A stretch of DNA of 64,000 nucleotides from Glycomyces arizonensis DSM 44726 (lineage in GTDB: Bacteria; Actinomycetota; Actinomycetes; Mycobacteriales; Micromonosporaceae), in NCBI RefSeq assembly GCF_000482705.1, contig NZ_AXWO01000025.1, positions 1 to 64,000 of the forward strand, read 5' to 3'. Below are positions 18,741 through 26,842 of the stretch, piece by piece. Below the pieces are notes generated by a model that did not search any database, was not told the origin of the DNA, and saw only the letters and a program-made list of their open reading frames with translations. The first letter of the stretch is position 1. Every line of letters starts with the position of its first letter. The position numbers were made by a program, and so were the translations under genes.

Positions 18741-19310
18741 GTGCCAAAAGGACGTCGAAGCCGCAAAGACTTCGATTCACCGTCACCGTCACCGATGTCG
18801 ATGGCGGGCTGGCTCTTCGCCGACCTCGCCCTGCTCCTGTTCATCATCACCGTCGCCGTGGCGGCCGACTTCCCGGCGCCCGAGGAGACCGCGGCCGCCG
18901 AGGAGGCGACCGCCTCGCCGTCGCCCTCGCCGTCCCCGCCGGAGCCCTCGCCCACGCCCACCGCCGAACCCGGCGTCGAACCCGAACCGAAGGTGTTCTA
19001 CGTGGACACCGATGCGGCGGGGATCGTCTCCGGCGACGACAAGGCCGTGGGCGACCTCGTGGACGCGCTCGACGAGGACTTCGCCGCGCTGGTCGACCAG
19101 GGGTACAAGGTCGGCTTCGCGCTCACCTTCGGCGGCGCCGCCGACCCCGGCTACGGCGGCGACATCGCCGAATCCGCCAACGAGGCCCTCGTGAAGGCCT
19201 TCCCCGAGCTGTTCGGGGACGCTCCGACCAGGCACTTCTGGACGTCGAGCAACTCGGAGGGCGTCGACGTCGGCACGCTCCAGATCGAGCTGTACCTGCT
19301 GGCCATCTAG
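18741..19310 (+). CDS. MotB-like single-pass membrane protein (stator-type candidate)
   Basis: A 189-residue protein starting at GTG 18741 behind GGGGGAT. A short basic cytoplasmic tail (residues 1-20) is followed by one membrane helix, residues 23-42. This reads GWLFADLALLLFIITVAV, with an aspartate (D28) near its cytoplasmic end. The W-x-F-A-D-L-x-x-L-L pattern is that of MotB/PomB and ZorB-type stator subunits, where the aspartate carries the ion. A Glu/Pro/Ser-rich linker (45-80) leads to an outer domain of about 105 residues with a beta-alpha-beta-alpha-beta look, ending LQIELYLLAI. The domain is OmpA-like in layout but lacks the usual peptidoglycan-binding motif. It is first in the operon with the coiled-coil membrane protein, vWA, PP2C and kinase genes. 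No exact family is known to me. Confidence 0.75.
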   Translation: MPKGRRSRKDFDSPSPSPMSMAGWLFADLALLLFIITVAVAADFPAPEETAAAEEATASPSPSPSPPEPSPTPTAEPGVEPEPKVFYVDTDAAGIVSGDDKAVGDLVDALDEDFAALVDQGYKVGFALTFGGAADPGYGGDIAESANEALVKAFPELFGDAPTRHFWTSSNSEGVDVGTLQIELYLLAI

Positions 19311-19327
19311 ACGACCGGAGAGAACGA

Positions 19328-20692
19328 ATGGTGATCAGGTTCCCGATTCGGCAACCCCTGCCTCCCGCCCCGCCCGCCAAGACGACGCGGACCATGTCGG
19401 AGTACGGCCCCGGCACCAAGGCCGCCAAGGAGACCGCGGAAGCACTCGACAACCTCGTCGATCGCCCCGACCCGGTCCGCCGAGCGGGCCAGCTGCGCTC
19501 GCTCGCCGCCGGTCTGCGCGACCCCGACGAGGCGCGCCTGTGGCGCGAGGTCCCGCTCCACACCGCCTTCGGCGACCTCACGTTCGAATCCGCGACCAGG
19601 ACGGCCGCGCCGCTCCAGTGGCTCCACATGCTGCGCGCGGCGTTCATCTTCCTGCCGCTGCTGGTGTCCTGGTGGGGCATCCACGGCGCGGTCGCCGCCT
19701 ACCGCGAGCGCCTCGCCGACAATCCCGACCAGAGCGCGCAGACGTTCTTCCGCGAATGGCTCGGCGGCTTCGGCGGCGAACTGTGGCTCAGCTTCGACCG
19801 CATGGCCATGGTCGTCGTCATCTCCATCGTCGGCCTCATCGCCGTGTCGGTCGGCATCGAATGGCTTCAGCAGCGGAAGGGCAACGAAGCCCTCGAACTG
19901 CGCGAACGCCTCGACGAGGCCCTCACCGAGGCCGCGCTCCACCTCCGTGCCACGCCCGTCGGCACCCCCGAGGACGCCGAACGGCAGCTCGAGCAGCTGG
20001 TGCGCCGCTCCGACGACCTCATCGAGGCCCTGCTCGACACCGCCCGCTCCGTCCAAGGAGAACTCTCCGGGCTCACCGCCTCCAGCGGCGAGTTCCGCAC
20101 CGTCATCACCGGCCTGGAGGACGGCGCCAAGGCCGTCGCCGCGGCCACCGCGAAACTCGACGCCACCGTCGCCCAGGAGCAGACCCGCGCCGTCCAGGCC
20201 TTCCACGACGCCGGGGTCGCCGCCGCCGGGGAGATCGCCGCCGCCACCGCCGACCTGCGCACCGGCATGGCCGACCAGCAGGACCGCGCCGCCCGCATCC
20301 TCGCCCAGGTCGGCGACGCCGTCACCGAGGCCGTGGCCCAAGGCGAGCGGAACCGCGACACGATCGGCCTGCTCATGCGGGACAACCGCGAAGAGGACGC
20401 CCGCGCCCTCGCCGAGGCGATCGCCCAGCGCCAAGGCGAACTCGCCGACGAGCTCAAACGCGCCGGCGAGGCGATCGCCGCCACGCTCACCCACGCCGTC
20501 GAGGTCGGCGTGGACCCGCTGCTGGTCAAGCGGATCGACGCCGTCGAGCAGACCAACCGCCAACTGAATACGGCAGTGGCCGGGCTCGCCCAGTCCGTCC
20601 GCGACCTCGGCGGGGCGCTGCGCACCTCGATGCCGAACCTGCCGGTGCCGCAGCCTCCCAGCAGAGGCCTGTTCGGGCTCTTCAAGCGTTAA
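19328..20692 (+). CDS. Two-helix membrane protein with long coiled-coil tail (ZorA/MotA-like candidate)
   Basis: A 454-residue protein. ATG 19328 follows GGAGAGAACG. About 100 cytoplasmic residues are followed by two membrane helices (about 101-123 and 159-180) with a 35-residue outer loop. Then comes a very long helical, Ala/Glu/Arg-rich region (about 186-430) predicted as coiled coil, ending in a Pro-rich tail with GLFGLFKR. The layout recalls ZorA-type stator proteins, which pair with MotB/ZorB-like subunits and project a long intracellular tail. It also resembles chemoreceptor-like helical bundles, but no HAMP or signalling hairpin is seen. Pairing with the preceding MotB-like gene (17 bases apart) supports a shared membrane complex. 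Homology to MotA is not proven. Confidence 0.65.
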   Translation: MVIRFPIRQPLPPAPPAKTTRTMSEYGPGTKAAKETAEALDNLVDRPDPVRRAGQLRSLAAGLRDPDEARLWREVPLHTAFGDLTFESATRTAAPLQWLHMLRAAFIFLPLLVSWWGIHGAVAAYRERLADNPDQSAQTFFREWLGGFGGELWLSFDRMAMVVVISIVGLIAVSVGIEWLQQRKGNEALELRERLDEALTEAALHLRATPVGTPEDAERQLEQLVRRSDDLIEALLDTARSVQGELSGLTASSGEFRTVITGLEDGAKAVAAATAKLDATVAQEQTRAVQAFHDAGVAAAGEIAAATADLRTGMADQQDRAARILAQVGDAVTEAVAQGERNRDTIGLLMRDNREEDARALAEAIAQRQGELADELKRAGEAIAATLTHAVEVGVDPLLVKRIDAVEQTNRQLNTAVAGLAQSVRDLGGALRTSMPNLPVPQPPSRGLFGLFKR

Positions 20693-20709
20693 CCCAGAAA
20701 GGCGAATCC

Positions 20710-21369
20710 ATGGAGCAAGTCCTTCCCTTCTACGTCGTCTGCGACGAGTCGTACTCGATGGAGAACGACATCGGCGCGCTCAATGACGGCCTGCGCGAAC
20801 TGCACGCCGCGGTCGGCTCCGACCCGGTCGTCGCCGACAAGACCCGCTTCTGCGTCATCGGCTTCTCCGACGACGCCGAAGTCCTCCTGGAGCTGTCCGA
20901 CCTCAGCGAGGTCACCCAGATGGCGGGCCTGACCGTCAAGGGCGGCACCAACTACGGCGCCGCGTTCACGCTGCTGCGCGACACCGTCGAGAGCGACGTC
21001 GCCAAGCTCAAGCAGGAGGGCTGCCGCGTCTACCGGCCCGCCGCGTTCTTCCTGTCCGACGGCCAGCCCAACTACGACTGGAAGGACGAGTTCGACCGCG
21101 TCACCGACCCCGCCTGGAAGGCGCGCCCCAACATCGTCGCCTTCGGGTTCGGCGCCGTCGACGAGGCCACCCTCGCCCAGATCGGCACCTTCAAGTCCTT
21201 CATCGCCAACGGCTCGCTCAGCCCGGCCGACGCGCTGCACGAGTTCGCCTCCGCGCTCACCAAGTCGATCGTCCAGTCCGGCACCAACATGACCGACAAC
21301 GGCGACGTGACGCTGCAGGTGCCCAACGAGGTGCCCGGCTTCACCGAGCTCAAAGCCGACGAGATCTGA
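20710..21369 (+). CDS. TerY-like von Willebrand factor A domain protein
   Basis: A 219-residue soluble vWA protein. The MIDAS metal site is complete: DESYS at residues 12-16, the threonine in GGTNYGAAF (T80), and the aspartate in FLSDGQPNYDW (D117). The rest follows the single-domain TerY pattern (VIGFSDDAEVLLELSDL, NIVAFGFGAVDEATLAQIGTF). TerY-type vWA proteins travel with a PP2C phosphatase and a Ser/Thr kinase as the TerY-P triad associated with stress or conflict signalling, exactly as seen in the next two genes. It starts 17 bases after the coiled-coil membrane protein and ends 11 bases before the phosphatase, so one transcript is likely. Confidence 0.88.
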   Translation: MEQVLPFYVVCDESYSMENDIGALNDGLRELHAAVGSDPVVADKTRFCVIGFSDDAEVLLELSDLSEVTQMAGLTVKGGTNYGAAFTLLRDTVESDVAKLKQEGCRVYRPAAFFLSDGQPNYDWKDEFDRVTDPAWKARPNIVAFGFGAVDEATLAQIGTFKSFIANGSLSPADALHEFASALTKSIVQSGTNMTDNGDVTLQVPNEVPGFTELKADEI

Positions 21370-21380
21370 GAGGCCGTGCG

Positions 21381-23000
21381 ATGACCGAGCGGCAGCTCGA
21401 TCTGGCGGCGCCGCCGCCCAGGTCCCTGTGGGGCGACCGCGAGCCGCCGTGGCTGCCCGACACCGTCGGGCGCCCGGCGCGGGCCGCCGAGGCGGCGTGG
21501 AAGATCGACCCCGACCCCGCCTTCCCCGACTCGATCCTCGAAGGCGGCAGAATCGGCGACCTCGACGTCCTCGCCTGCGCCGTGCGCGGCGCGAAGCATC
21601 GCTTCGAGGGCACGGCCAGGCAGGACGCCGCGATCGCCCGCACCGCCGGGCAGTGGGTGCTGGCGGCCGTCGCGGACGGCGTGGGCTCGGTGCCGGACAG
21701 CCAGCTCGCCTCGGAGGCGGCGGTGCGTGCCTTCGCCGCCGAGCTGTCGCGCCGCCTTGAGCACGGCGAGCCCAATTTCGCCAAGCACGAGCTGGGGCTG
21801 TTCAAGGACATCAGCATCAAGCTGCGCCGGCTGGGAGGCCCGCGGACCACCTTGACCGCCGCCGCAGTGGAGGCGGTGCCGAACCAGGAGGGCAACTACC
21901 GGTACTGGATCGGCCGTGTCGGCGACAGCCCCGCCTATGCGATCGTCGGCGACGATCTGGCCGCGCTGTTCAAGGCCGAACGCGAGGACGAGTACGCCAC
22001 CGCGACCGACGCCCTGCCGAGCGAGGGCATCGGGGACTCCTTCGATGCCGTGACCGGCGAGCTCCGCCCGGGGCAGGCGCTCATGCTCGTCAGCGACGGC
22101 ATCGGCGATCTGATGATCGCCGACGAGCTCAGGGAGTACTTCGCGCGCGAATGGCGCAGCCGACCCGGCGATGTCGACTTCATGCGCCAAGTGCAGGTGC
22201 GGCGCAAGTCGTTCGATGACGACCGGTCCGCGGCGGTGCTGTGGGCGGCACCGGGCGGGGCCCCTGCGGGGTCGACGCCCATGCTCAAACCGGCGAGCCC
22301 CCGACTCGCCGCGGACCCCGAGCCCAGGGACGCCGAGGTGAGCGGCGCCCGGGTGCAGCACGTCGAGGTCAGGGCGGCATCGCGCCGAGGAGCGATAGCC
22401 GCCGCCCAGGGCGCGCGGCGCAGCGCGTGTGTGCTGCTGTCGTATTTCCACGACAGGCTGGTCGCGGTGGCCGCCGCGCCCAAGCTGGGAACCGGCCCCG
22501 GAGCCGGCGCGGAGCGGTGGGCGCGCAAGCTGATGGAGATCATCGAGCACTGGCCGCCCGGTCCATCTGAAGTGGATTGGACGATGAGCGTGTGGAAGGG
22601 CGCGTACCAGTCGATGGAGCGGGGCCCCGAGTTCGACCCGGCCGGGCTGACGTCGACGGTGGTGACGGCCTACCCCGACCACGAGGGGCGGGTCTACTAC
22701 ACCGCCGGTGTGCAGGGCCCCCTGACGGCTGTGAAGACCTCCGGGGGGATCAAGCAAGGGCTCTGGGAGCTGCCGGGCGAACTGGTCGCCCGATACGAAG
22801 TCGACCCGGGCAGCTCGCTGGACCTCTACTCGGGCAGGCTCCTGGGGAGCCAGGCCCTGCTGCTCGGCGGCGGATTCGACACCGCCGCGATGGCCGAGAC
22901 CCTGGTGGATCGCCCCGGCCCGCTGCAACTGTTCGGCGCCCTGGAGCGGCAGGCGGGGCCCGAGGACGGATACGCCGTGGCGATGTGGAGTGAGCGATGA
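21381..23000 (+). CDS. PP2C-family phosphatase, apparent tandem with degenerate second domain
   Basis: A 539-residue protein. Residues about 58-290 form a PP2C domain with all metal ligands: RQDAA (D82), VADGVGS (D99), RVGDSPAYA, LVSDGIGD (D239) and DDDRSAAVLW. It should remove phosphate from Ser/Thr. Residues about 345-539 echo the same order without the acidic residues: DRLVAVAAAPKLG in place of the ADG loop, TSTVVTAYP then YYTAGVQG in place of the GDS strand, QALLLGGGFD in place of SDG, and EDGYAVAMW at the end. I read this as a second, inactive PP2C copy. It overlaps the kinase gene by four bases and lies directly after the vWA gene, forming a TerY-P triad. Confidence 0.85.
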   Translation: MTERQLDLAAPPPRSLWGDREPPWLPDTVGRPARAAEAAWKIDPDPAFPDSILEGGRIGDLDVLACAVRGAKHRFEGTARQDAAIARTAGQWVLAAVADGVGSVPDSQLASEAAVRAFAAELSRRLEHGEPNFAKHELGLFKDISIKLRRLGGPRTTLTAAAVEAVPNQEGNYRYWIGRVGDSPAYAIVGDDLAALFKAEREDEYATATDALPSEGIGDSFDAVTGELRPGQALMLVSDGIGDLMIADELREYFAREWRSRPGDVDFMRQVQVRRKSFDDDRSAAVLWAAPGGAPAGSTPMLKPASPRLAADPEPRDAEVSGARVQHVEVRAASRRGAIAAAQGARRSACVLLSYFHDRLVAVAAAPKLGTGPGAGAERWARKLMEIIEHWPPGPSEVDWTMSVWKGAYQSMERGPEFDPAGLTSTVVTAYPDHEGRVYYTAGVQGPLTAVKTSGGIKQGLWELPGELVARYEVDPGSSLDLYSGRLLGSQALLLGGGFDTAAMAETLVDRPGPLQLFGALERQAGPEDGYAVAMWSER

Positions 23001-23920
23001 ACCGGCAGCACGACGAGCCGACCAGCCTCGACGAGTTCGGCCGCCTCGACAAACTCGCCGACGGCGGCCAGGGCACGGTCTACCGGGCGGCCCGCAGGCC
23101 CGGTGAGCTCTACAAGAGCTACTTCGACCCTTCGCAGTTCAACGTCGGCGAGCTCAAGCGGCTCATCCGCCGCGTCTACGTGGACCTGCGGAACAGCGAG
23201 GCGCGACGGCTGATCCTGGCGAGCACCGCCTGGCCGACCGGCGTGGCCCTCCAGGACGGGAGGTACACCGGGATGACGATGCCCGAGGCCCCTGCGGAGT
23301 TCAGCGCCCTGATCGGGGGCCGGACGAGGCTCAAGGAGCTCCAGTACCTCATCTTCGAGCCCAAGCCGATGTGGGGCGATCTGCGCCTGCCCGACGCCGA
23401 CGAGCGGCGCAGGCTGGTGGTGGCCTACGTGCGACTGTTCAAGGCCCTGCACGACGCGGACATCGTCATCGGCGACGTCTCGCCGCGGAACCTGCTGTGG
23501 ACGGTCGAGCCCGAGCCCGCCGTCTACGCCATCGACTGCGACGGCTTCCGCGTCAACGGCTACGCCGCCGCGACGCCGCAGGCGCAGACGCCGGACTGGG
23601 TCGACCCCGACCAGCGGAGCGGCCTGGCCACCTTCGAGAACGACCGGTTCAAGCTGGCGCTGCTGGTGCTCAGGGTGCTGCTGGTGAAGCCGAAGGCGAC
23701 CCCCGAGCAGGTGGCGTCCGACCCCGCCCTCCAAGAGGCGCTGGGGGAGCGGCTGGCCGCGCTGGCGGCGCGGGTGGCGGACGGGGACCGCTGCCATGCG
23801 GTCGAATGGCTGCGGGCCTTGGACAACCGGCCCACGATCACGTTCGATCCGCCGAAGCCGCCGCCGAAGCGGCCGGAGCCTCCGCGAGGCCCCGACCGCC
23901 CGGTGCTGCGATTCGATTGA
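22997..23920 (+). CDS. Ser/Thr protein kinase-like protein of the TerY-P triad
   Basis: A 307-residue divergent kinase. The glycine loop is LADGGQGTVYRA (residues 20-31), with a nucleotide-binding lysine in ELYKSYF (K40). The catalytic loop is IVIGDVSPRNLLW with D160 and N165, where HRD has become IGD. The metal-binding DFG is replaced by IDCDGF (D182). The key acidic residues are therefore kept, so activity is plausible. The C-terminal 30 residues are Pro/Arg-rich. No membrane segment is seen. It is the fifth and last gene of the operon and opposes the PP2C protein encoded immediately upstream with an ATGA overlap. Its stop lies 20 bases from the convergent pectate lyase stop. Confidence 0.83.
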   Translation: MNRQHDEPTSLDEFGRLDKLADGGQGTVYRAARRPGELYKSYFDPSQFNVGELKRLIRRVYVDLRNSEARRLILASTAWPTGVALQDGRYTGMTMPEAPAEFSALIGGRTRLKELQYLIFEPKPMWGDLRLPDADERRRLVVAYVRLFKALHDADIVIGDVSPRNLLWTVEPEPAVYAIDCDGFRVNGYAAATPQAQTPDWVDPDQRSGLATFENDRFKLALLVLRVLLVKPKATPEQVASDPALQEALGERLAALAARVADGDRCHAVEWLRALDNRPTITFDPPKPPPKRPEPPRGPDRPVLRFD

Positions 23921-23940
23921 AGCTCGGGTTCGATTGCGGT

Positions 23941-25362
23941 CTAGCTGGCGCCCGCGCCGTTCCTCACGATCGAGTTGATCGAGGAGGGCGTGTCGAGGCT
24001 GTAGCCGTACGGCACGCCCGCCACCGAGCCGTTGGACTGCGGCGTGCCGGAGTTGACGAGGTGGTTGTTGCGCGAGACGATCCGGCCGGGGTCGGAGTCG
24101 CCTTCGCCGATGTGGACGGGCTCGTCGGTGTTCTCGATGAAGTTGCCTTCGAAGAGGACACCGGCGTCCATGGTGGTCGCGACGCCGTACGAGCCGATGT
24201 TCAGGTAGTAGTTGTTGAACACGTGGACGGTCTCGCCGAAGCGGACGCGCGGGTTGCGCTGGTTGGTGCCGTTGAAGAAGTTGTGGTGGTAGCTCACGCG
24301 CAGGTGGCCCTCGTCCTGGCCGCCGTTGCCGTCGGAGTGGCCCAGGAGCATGTTCTTGTTCTGGCCGTTGAACCGGTTCCACGAGACGGTGATGAAGTCC
24401 GAGCCGCGCTTGATGTCGAGCGAGCCGTCGTAGCCGGTCCCGAAGGTGTTGTGGTCGAACCAGATGTTCGTCGAGCCGTCCTGGACGTTGACCGCGTCGT
24501 CGTCCCAGTCGTCGAAGGTGAGGTTGGAGACGATGATGTTGTGGACCGAGTCGAACTGGAGTCCGCCGCCGGTGATCCTCGCTCCGGAGTTGCCGATGAG
24601 CGTGGTGTTCGAGCCGACGTCGGTCATGTCCGAGAGGTTGATGGTACCGCTCACACGGACGACCTTCGCCGAGTCGCCGCTGACCGCGTCCTCGAAGGCC
24701 GAGGCCGAGGAGACGGTGGTCGAGGAGGCGTTGCCGCCGCCGGTGGTGCCGCCGTTCTGCGTCGCCCAGCCGACCAGGCCGCCGGGCGAGCCGCCGCCGT
24801 CGTCACCGTCGCCGTCGACGGGAACGAGCTGGAACTGCTGGTTGGTGCCGCCGGTGGGGTCGTACTGGGAGATGCGGGTGCCCGGCTCGGTGGACCACTC
24901 CCACACGTCGAGGGCCTTGCCGGAGAAGCGGTTGACGAAGGTGGCGTAGCCGCCCGACTCCTGCACCTGCCACTGCTGGTTGGTGCCGCCCAGGTCGTTC
25001 CACTGCGCGATCGTGGCGCCGTTGTCGGGGTTCCACTCCCACACGTCGAGGACGAGCCCGGAGTGGCGGGCCTGGATGCGGTAGTAGCCGCCGCCGGAGT
25101 CGATGAAGCGGAACTGCTGGTTCTGCGTCCCGGTGTCGTTCCACTGGATGAGCTCGGCGCCTCCTTCGGTGGACATGTCGAGGATGTCGAAGGCGAGGCC
25201 GGAGTGGCGGCTGACGATCTTGTACCAGGTGCCGGTCGCCACCGCCTGTGCCGGGCTGGCGAGGAGGAGACCCGAGGACGCGGCCACCGGTACGGCCGCC
25301 GTGAGTCCGGCGAGCTTCCCGAAGCCGCGGCGCGAGTGCTTGCCGCCGAGGATGTTGTCCAT
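23941..25362 (-). CDS. Secreted PL1 pectate lyase with ricin-type lectin domain
   Basis: A 473-residue exported enzyme. The Tat signal has SRRGFGKLAGL at residues 10-20 and a likely cleavage after SPAQA (residue 40). Residues about 43-180 form a ricin B-type lectin with three QxF/QxW repeats (NQQFRF, NQQWQV, NQQFQL). A Gly/Asp-rich linker follows. Residues about 190-473 form a PL1 pectate lyase beta-helix with IWFDHNTF, SYHHNFFNGTNQRNPRVRFG (catalytic arginine) and VFNNYY. It cleaves polygalacturonate by beta-elimination outside the cell, and the lectin probably tethers it to plant cell wall. ATG 25362 was chosen because it begins a proper Tat signal. An operator-like palindrome lies 31-48 bases upstream. 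Confidence 0.93.
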   Translation of the reverse strand: MDNILGGKHSRRGFGKLAGLTAAVPVAASSGLLLASPAQAVATGTWYKIVSRHSGLAFDILDMSTEGGAELIQWNDTGTQNQQFRFIDSGGGYYRIQARHSGLVLDVWEWNPDNGATIAQWNDLGGTNQQWQVQESGGYATFVNRFSGKALDVWEWSTEPGTRISQYDPTGGTNQQFQLVPVDGDGDDGGGSPGGLVGWATQNGGTTGGGNASSTTVSSASAFEDAVSGDSAKVVRVSGTINLSDMTDVGSNTTLIGNSGARITGGGLQFDSVHNIIVSNLTFDDWDDDAVNVQDGSTNIWFDHNTFGTGYDGSLDIKRGSDFITVSWNRFNGQNKNMLLGHSDGNGGQDEGHLRVSYHHNFFNGTNQRNPRVRFGETVHVFNNYYLNIGSYGVATTMDAGVLFEGNFIENTDEPVHIGEGDSDPGRIVSRNNHLVNSGTPQSNGSVAGVPYGYSLDTPSSINSIVRNGAGAS

Positions 25363-25392
25363 GTTGCTGTGACCTTTTCGATCGAGAGGGAA

Positions 25393-25410
25393 CGCAAGCG
25401 GTTGCTTGCG
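25393..25410. promoter_or_regulatory. LacI-type operator-like site upstream of the first pectate lyase
   Basis: CGCAAGCGGTTGCTTGCG has 7-bp inverted arms and contains an exact GCAAGCGGTTGC. It lies 31-48 bases before the pectate lyase start codon, a normal place for a repressor site. Confidence 0.65.
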
Positions 25411-25529
25411 GGGATATGGATATGGGCCACCGACCCGCCGGACCGGCGGCCGCCTTTTTGAGAAGGGGGTCGAAGCGATCAATATATTTAGACGCCTCGA
25501 TATACTAGGGATCGTAGCGTCCAGAAGAT

Positions 25530-25542
25530 AACGTTTGCAAGG
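25530..25542. promoter_or_regulatory. Possible half operator in the pectate lyase upstream region
   Basis: AACGTTTGCAAGG resembles one arm of a LacI-family site (ACGTTTGCAA). It lies about 170 bases ahead of the pectate lyase start, next to AT-rich sequence (25480-25510) that may hold a promoter. This is weak evidence. Confidence 0.3.
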
Positions 25543-25575
25543 CTTGTGCCGAAATTAGGTATGGAAGACGCCGGA

Positions 25576-25602
25576 CGGGGCCGACGATGCTCGTCGGCCC
25601 CG
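25576..25602 (-). terminator. Terminator of the second pectate lyase
   Basis: A perfect 12-bp stem with a 3-base loop, 24 bases beyond the stop codon of the pectate lyase at 25626. Confidence 0.85.
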
Positions 25603-25625
25603 AGTTGCGGTTGGGATCGGTGTGG

Positions 25626-26624
25626 CTAATTCGCCCCGGCGCCCCCGCTCACGATGGACGCCACCTGCGAGGCGTCGTCCACTGCGAACGAGTACGGCAG
25701 GCTCGTCGAGACGCTGCCGTTCTCCAGGATCTCGCCGGAGTCGACCAGGTGGTTGTCGATGGCGACCAGGCGGCCGTCCTCGGAGTCGCCCTCGCCGATG
25801 TGGACCGGGTCCTCGACGTTCTCGAAGTAGTTGGCCTCCAGGATGACCCCGGCGTCCATGGTGGTCGCGACGCCGTACGAGCCGATGTCGCGGTAGTAGT
25901 TGTTCACCACGTGGACGCCCTCGCCGAAGCGCACCCGCGGGTTGCGCTGGTTGGTGCCGTTGAAGAAGTTGTGGTGGTACGTCACCCGCAGGTGGCCGAT
26001 GTCCTCGGTGTGGTCGTCGGAGTGGCCCAGGAGCATGTTCTTGTCGTGCCCGTCGAACCGGTTCCACGCCACCGTGACGAAGTCCGACTCGCGCTTGATG
26101 TCCACGCAGCCGTCGTAGCCGACGCCGAAGGTGTTGTGGTGGATCCAGATGTTCGTCGAGCTCTCCTGGACGTTGATCGCGTCGTCGTCCCAGTCGTCGA
26201 ACGTCAGGTTCGTGATGATGACGTTGCTCTGGCCGCTGATGTCGAGGCCGCCGCCGGTGATCCGGGCGCCCGAGTCGCCGATGACGGTCGTGTCCGAGGC
26301 GACGTCGTTCATGCCCGAGATCGAGATCGAGCCGCTCAGGCGGACGATGAGGCCGCCTTCGCCGATGGCGGAGAGAAACTCCTCGGCGCTGGAGACGGAG
26401 ATCTCCTGGGAGCCGCCCGAGACGCCGCCGTTCTGGCTCGCCCATCCCTGGACGCCGCCTTGGAACGGGACGGCGTCGCCGCCCGAGGTCGGCTGCGGGC
26501 CGCTCTCGGCGTTGGCGGTCTGGGCCGCCCAGACGCCGATGCCGCCGGCGGCCGCGGCCGCTCCAGCGGTGGAAGCGAGGAGCACGCGCCGCTTGACTCG
26601 CGGCACTGCCGGGTTGGTGCTCAC
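25626..26624 (-). CDS. Secreted PL1 pectate lyase, single domain
   Basis: A 332-residue exported enzyme. GTG 26624 follows GAGAGGACG. A Tat-like signal has KRRVLLAS at residues 11-18 and probable cleavage after QTANA (residue 39). The body is a PL1 beta-helix with IWIHHNTFGVGYDG, VAWNRFDGHDKNMLLGHSDD, TYHHNFFNGTNQRNPRVRFG and VVNNYYRDIGSYG. These motifs match the neighbouring lyase closely, so the two are paralogues; this one lacks the lectin domain. The two run in tandem on the minus strand but are separated by a terminator and by their own operator-like sites, so they are independent units of one regulon. Confidence 0.93.
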   Translation of the reverse strand: MSTNPAVPRVKRRVLLASTAGAAAAAGGIGVWAAQTANAESGPQPTSGGDAVPFQGGVQGWASQNGGVSGGSQEISVSSAEEFLSAIGEGGLIVRLSGSISISGMNDVASDTTVIGDSGARITGGGLDISGQSNVIITNLTFDDWDDDAINVQESSTNIWIHHNTFGVGYDGCVDIKRESDFVTVAWNRFDGHDKNMLLGHSDDHTEDIGHLRVTYHHNFFNGTNQRNPRVRFGEGVHVVNNYYRDIGSYGVATTMDAGVILEANYFENVEDPVHIGEGDSEDGRLVAIDNHLVDSGEILENGSVSTSLPYSFAVDDASQVASIVSGGAGAN

Positions 26625-26698
26625 GTTTTCGTCCTCTCGTCGTGGTCGAGGTGCGGCGGCGGGGCGCCGCCGCACGATTTGTATGTAAATGTTTCGAT

Positions 26699-26735
26699 AT
26701 GCTATCGCTCCGCATCTCGGAAGGCAAGCGATTGC
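26699..26735 (-). promoter_or_regulatory. Promoter with LacI-type operator-like site, second pectate lyase
   Basis: Read on the minus strand, TTGCCT (26722-26727) and TAGCAT (26699-26704) are separated by 17 bases and form a plausible -35/-10 pair for the pectate lyase. The exact palindrome GCAAGCGATTGC (26724-26735) overlaps the -35 box. A second small palindrome, TTTGC-N2-GCAAA, lies at 26743-26754. The same control region faces the divergent esterase gene. Confidence 0.6.
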
Positions 26736-26842
26736 GTAGACATTTGCCTGCAAACTTATCGAATCGGTTTATTTACCCAGAGTGAACATGCGTCACTGTT
26801 CACAGATGTGGCTTTCTGGTGACCGCTGTGCTAAAAACAGCC

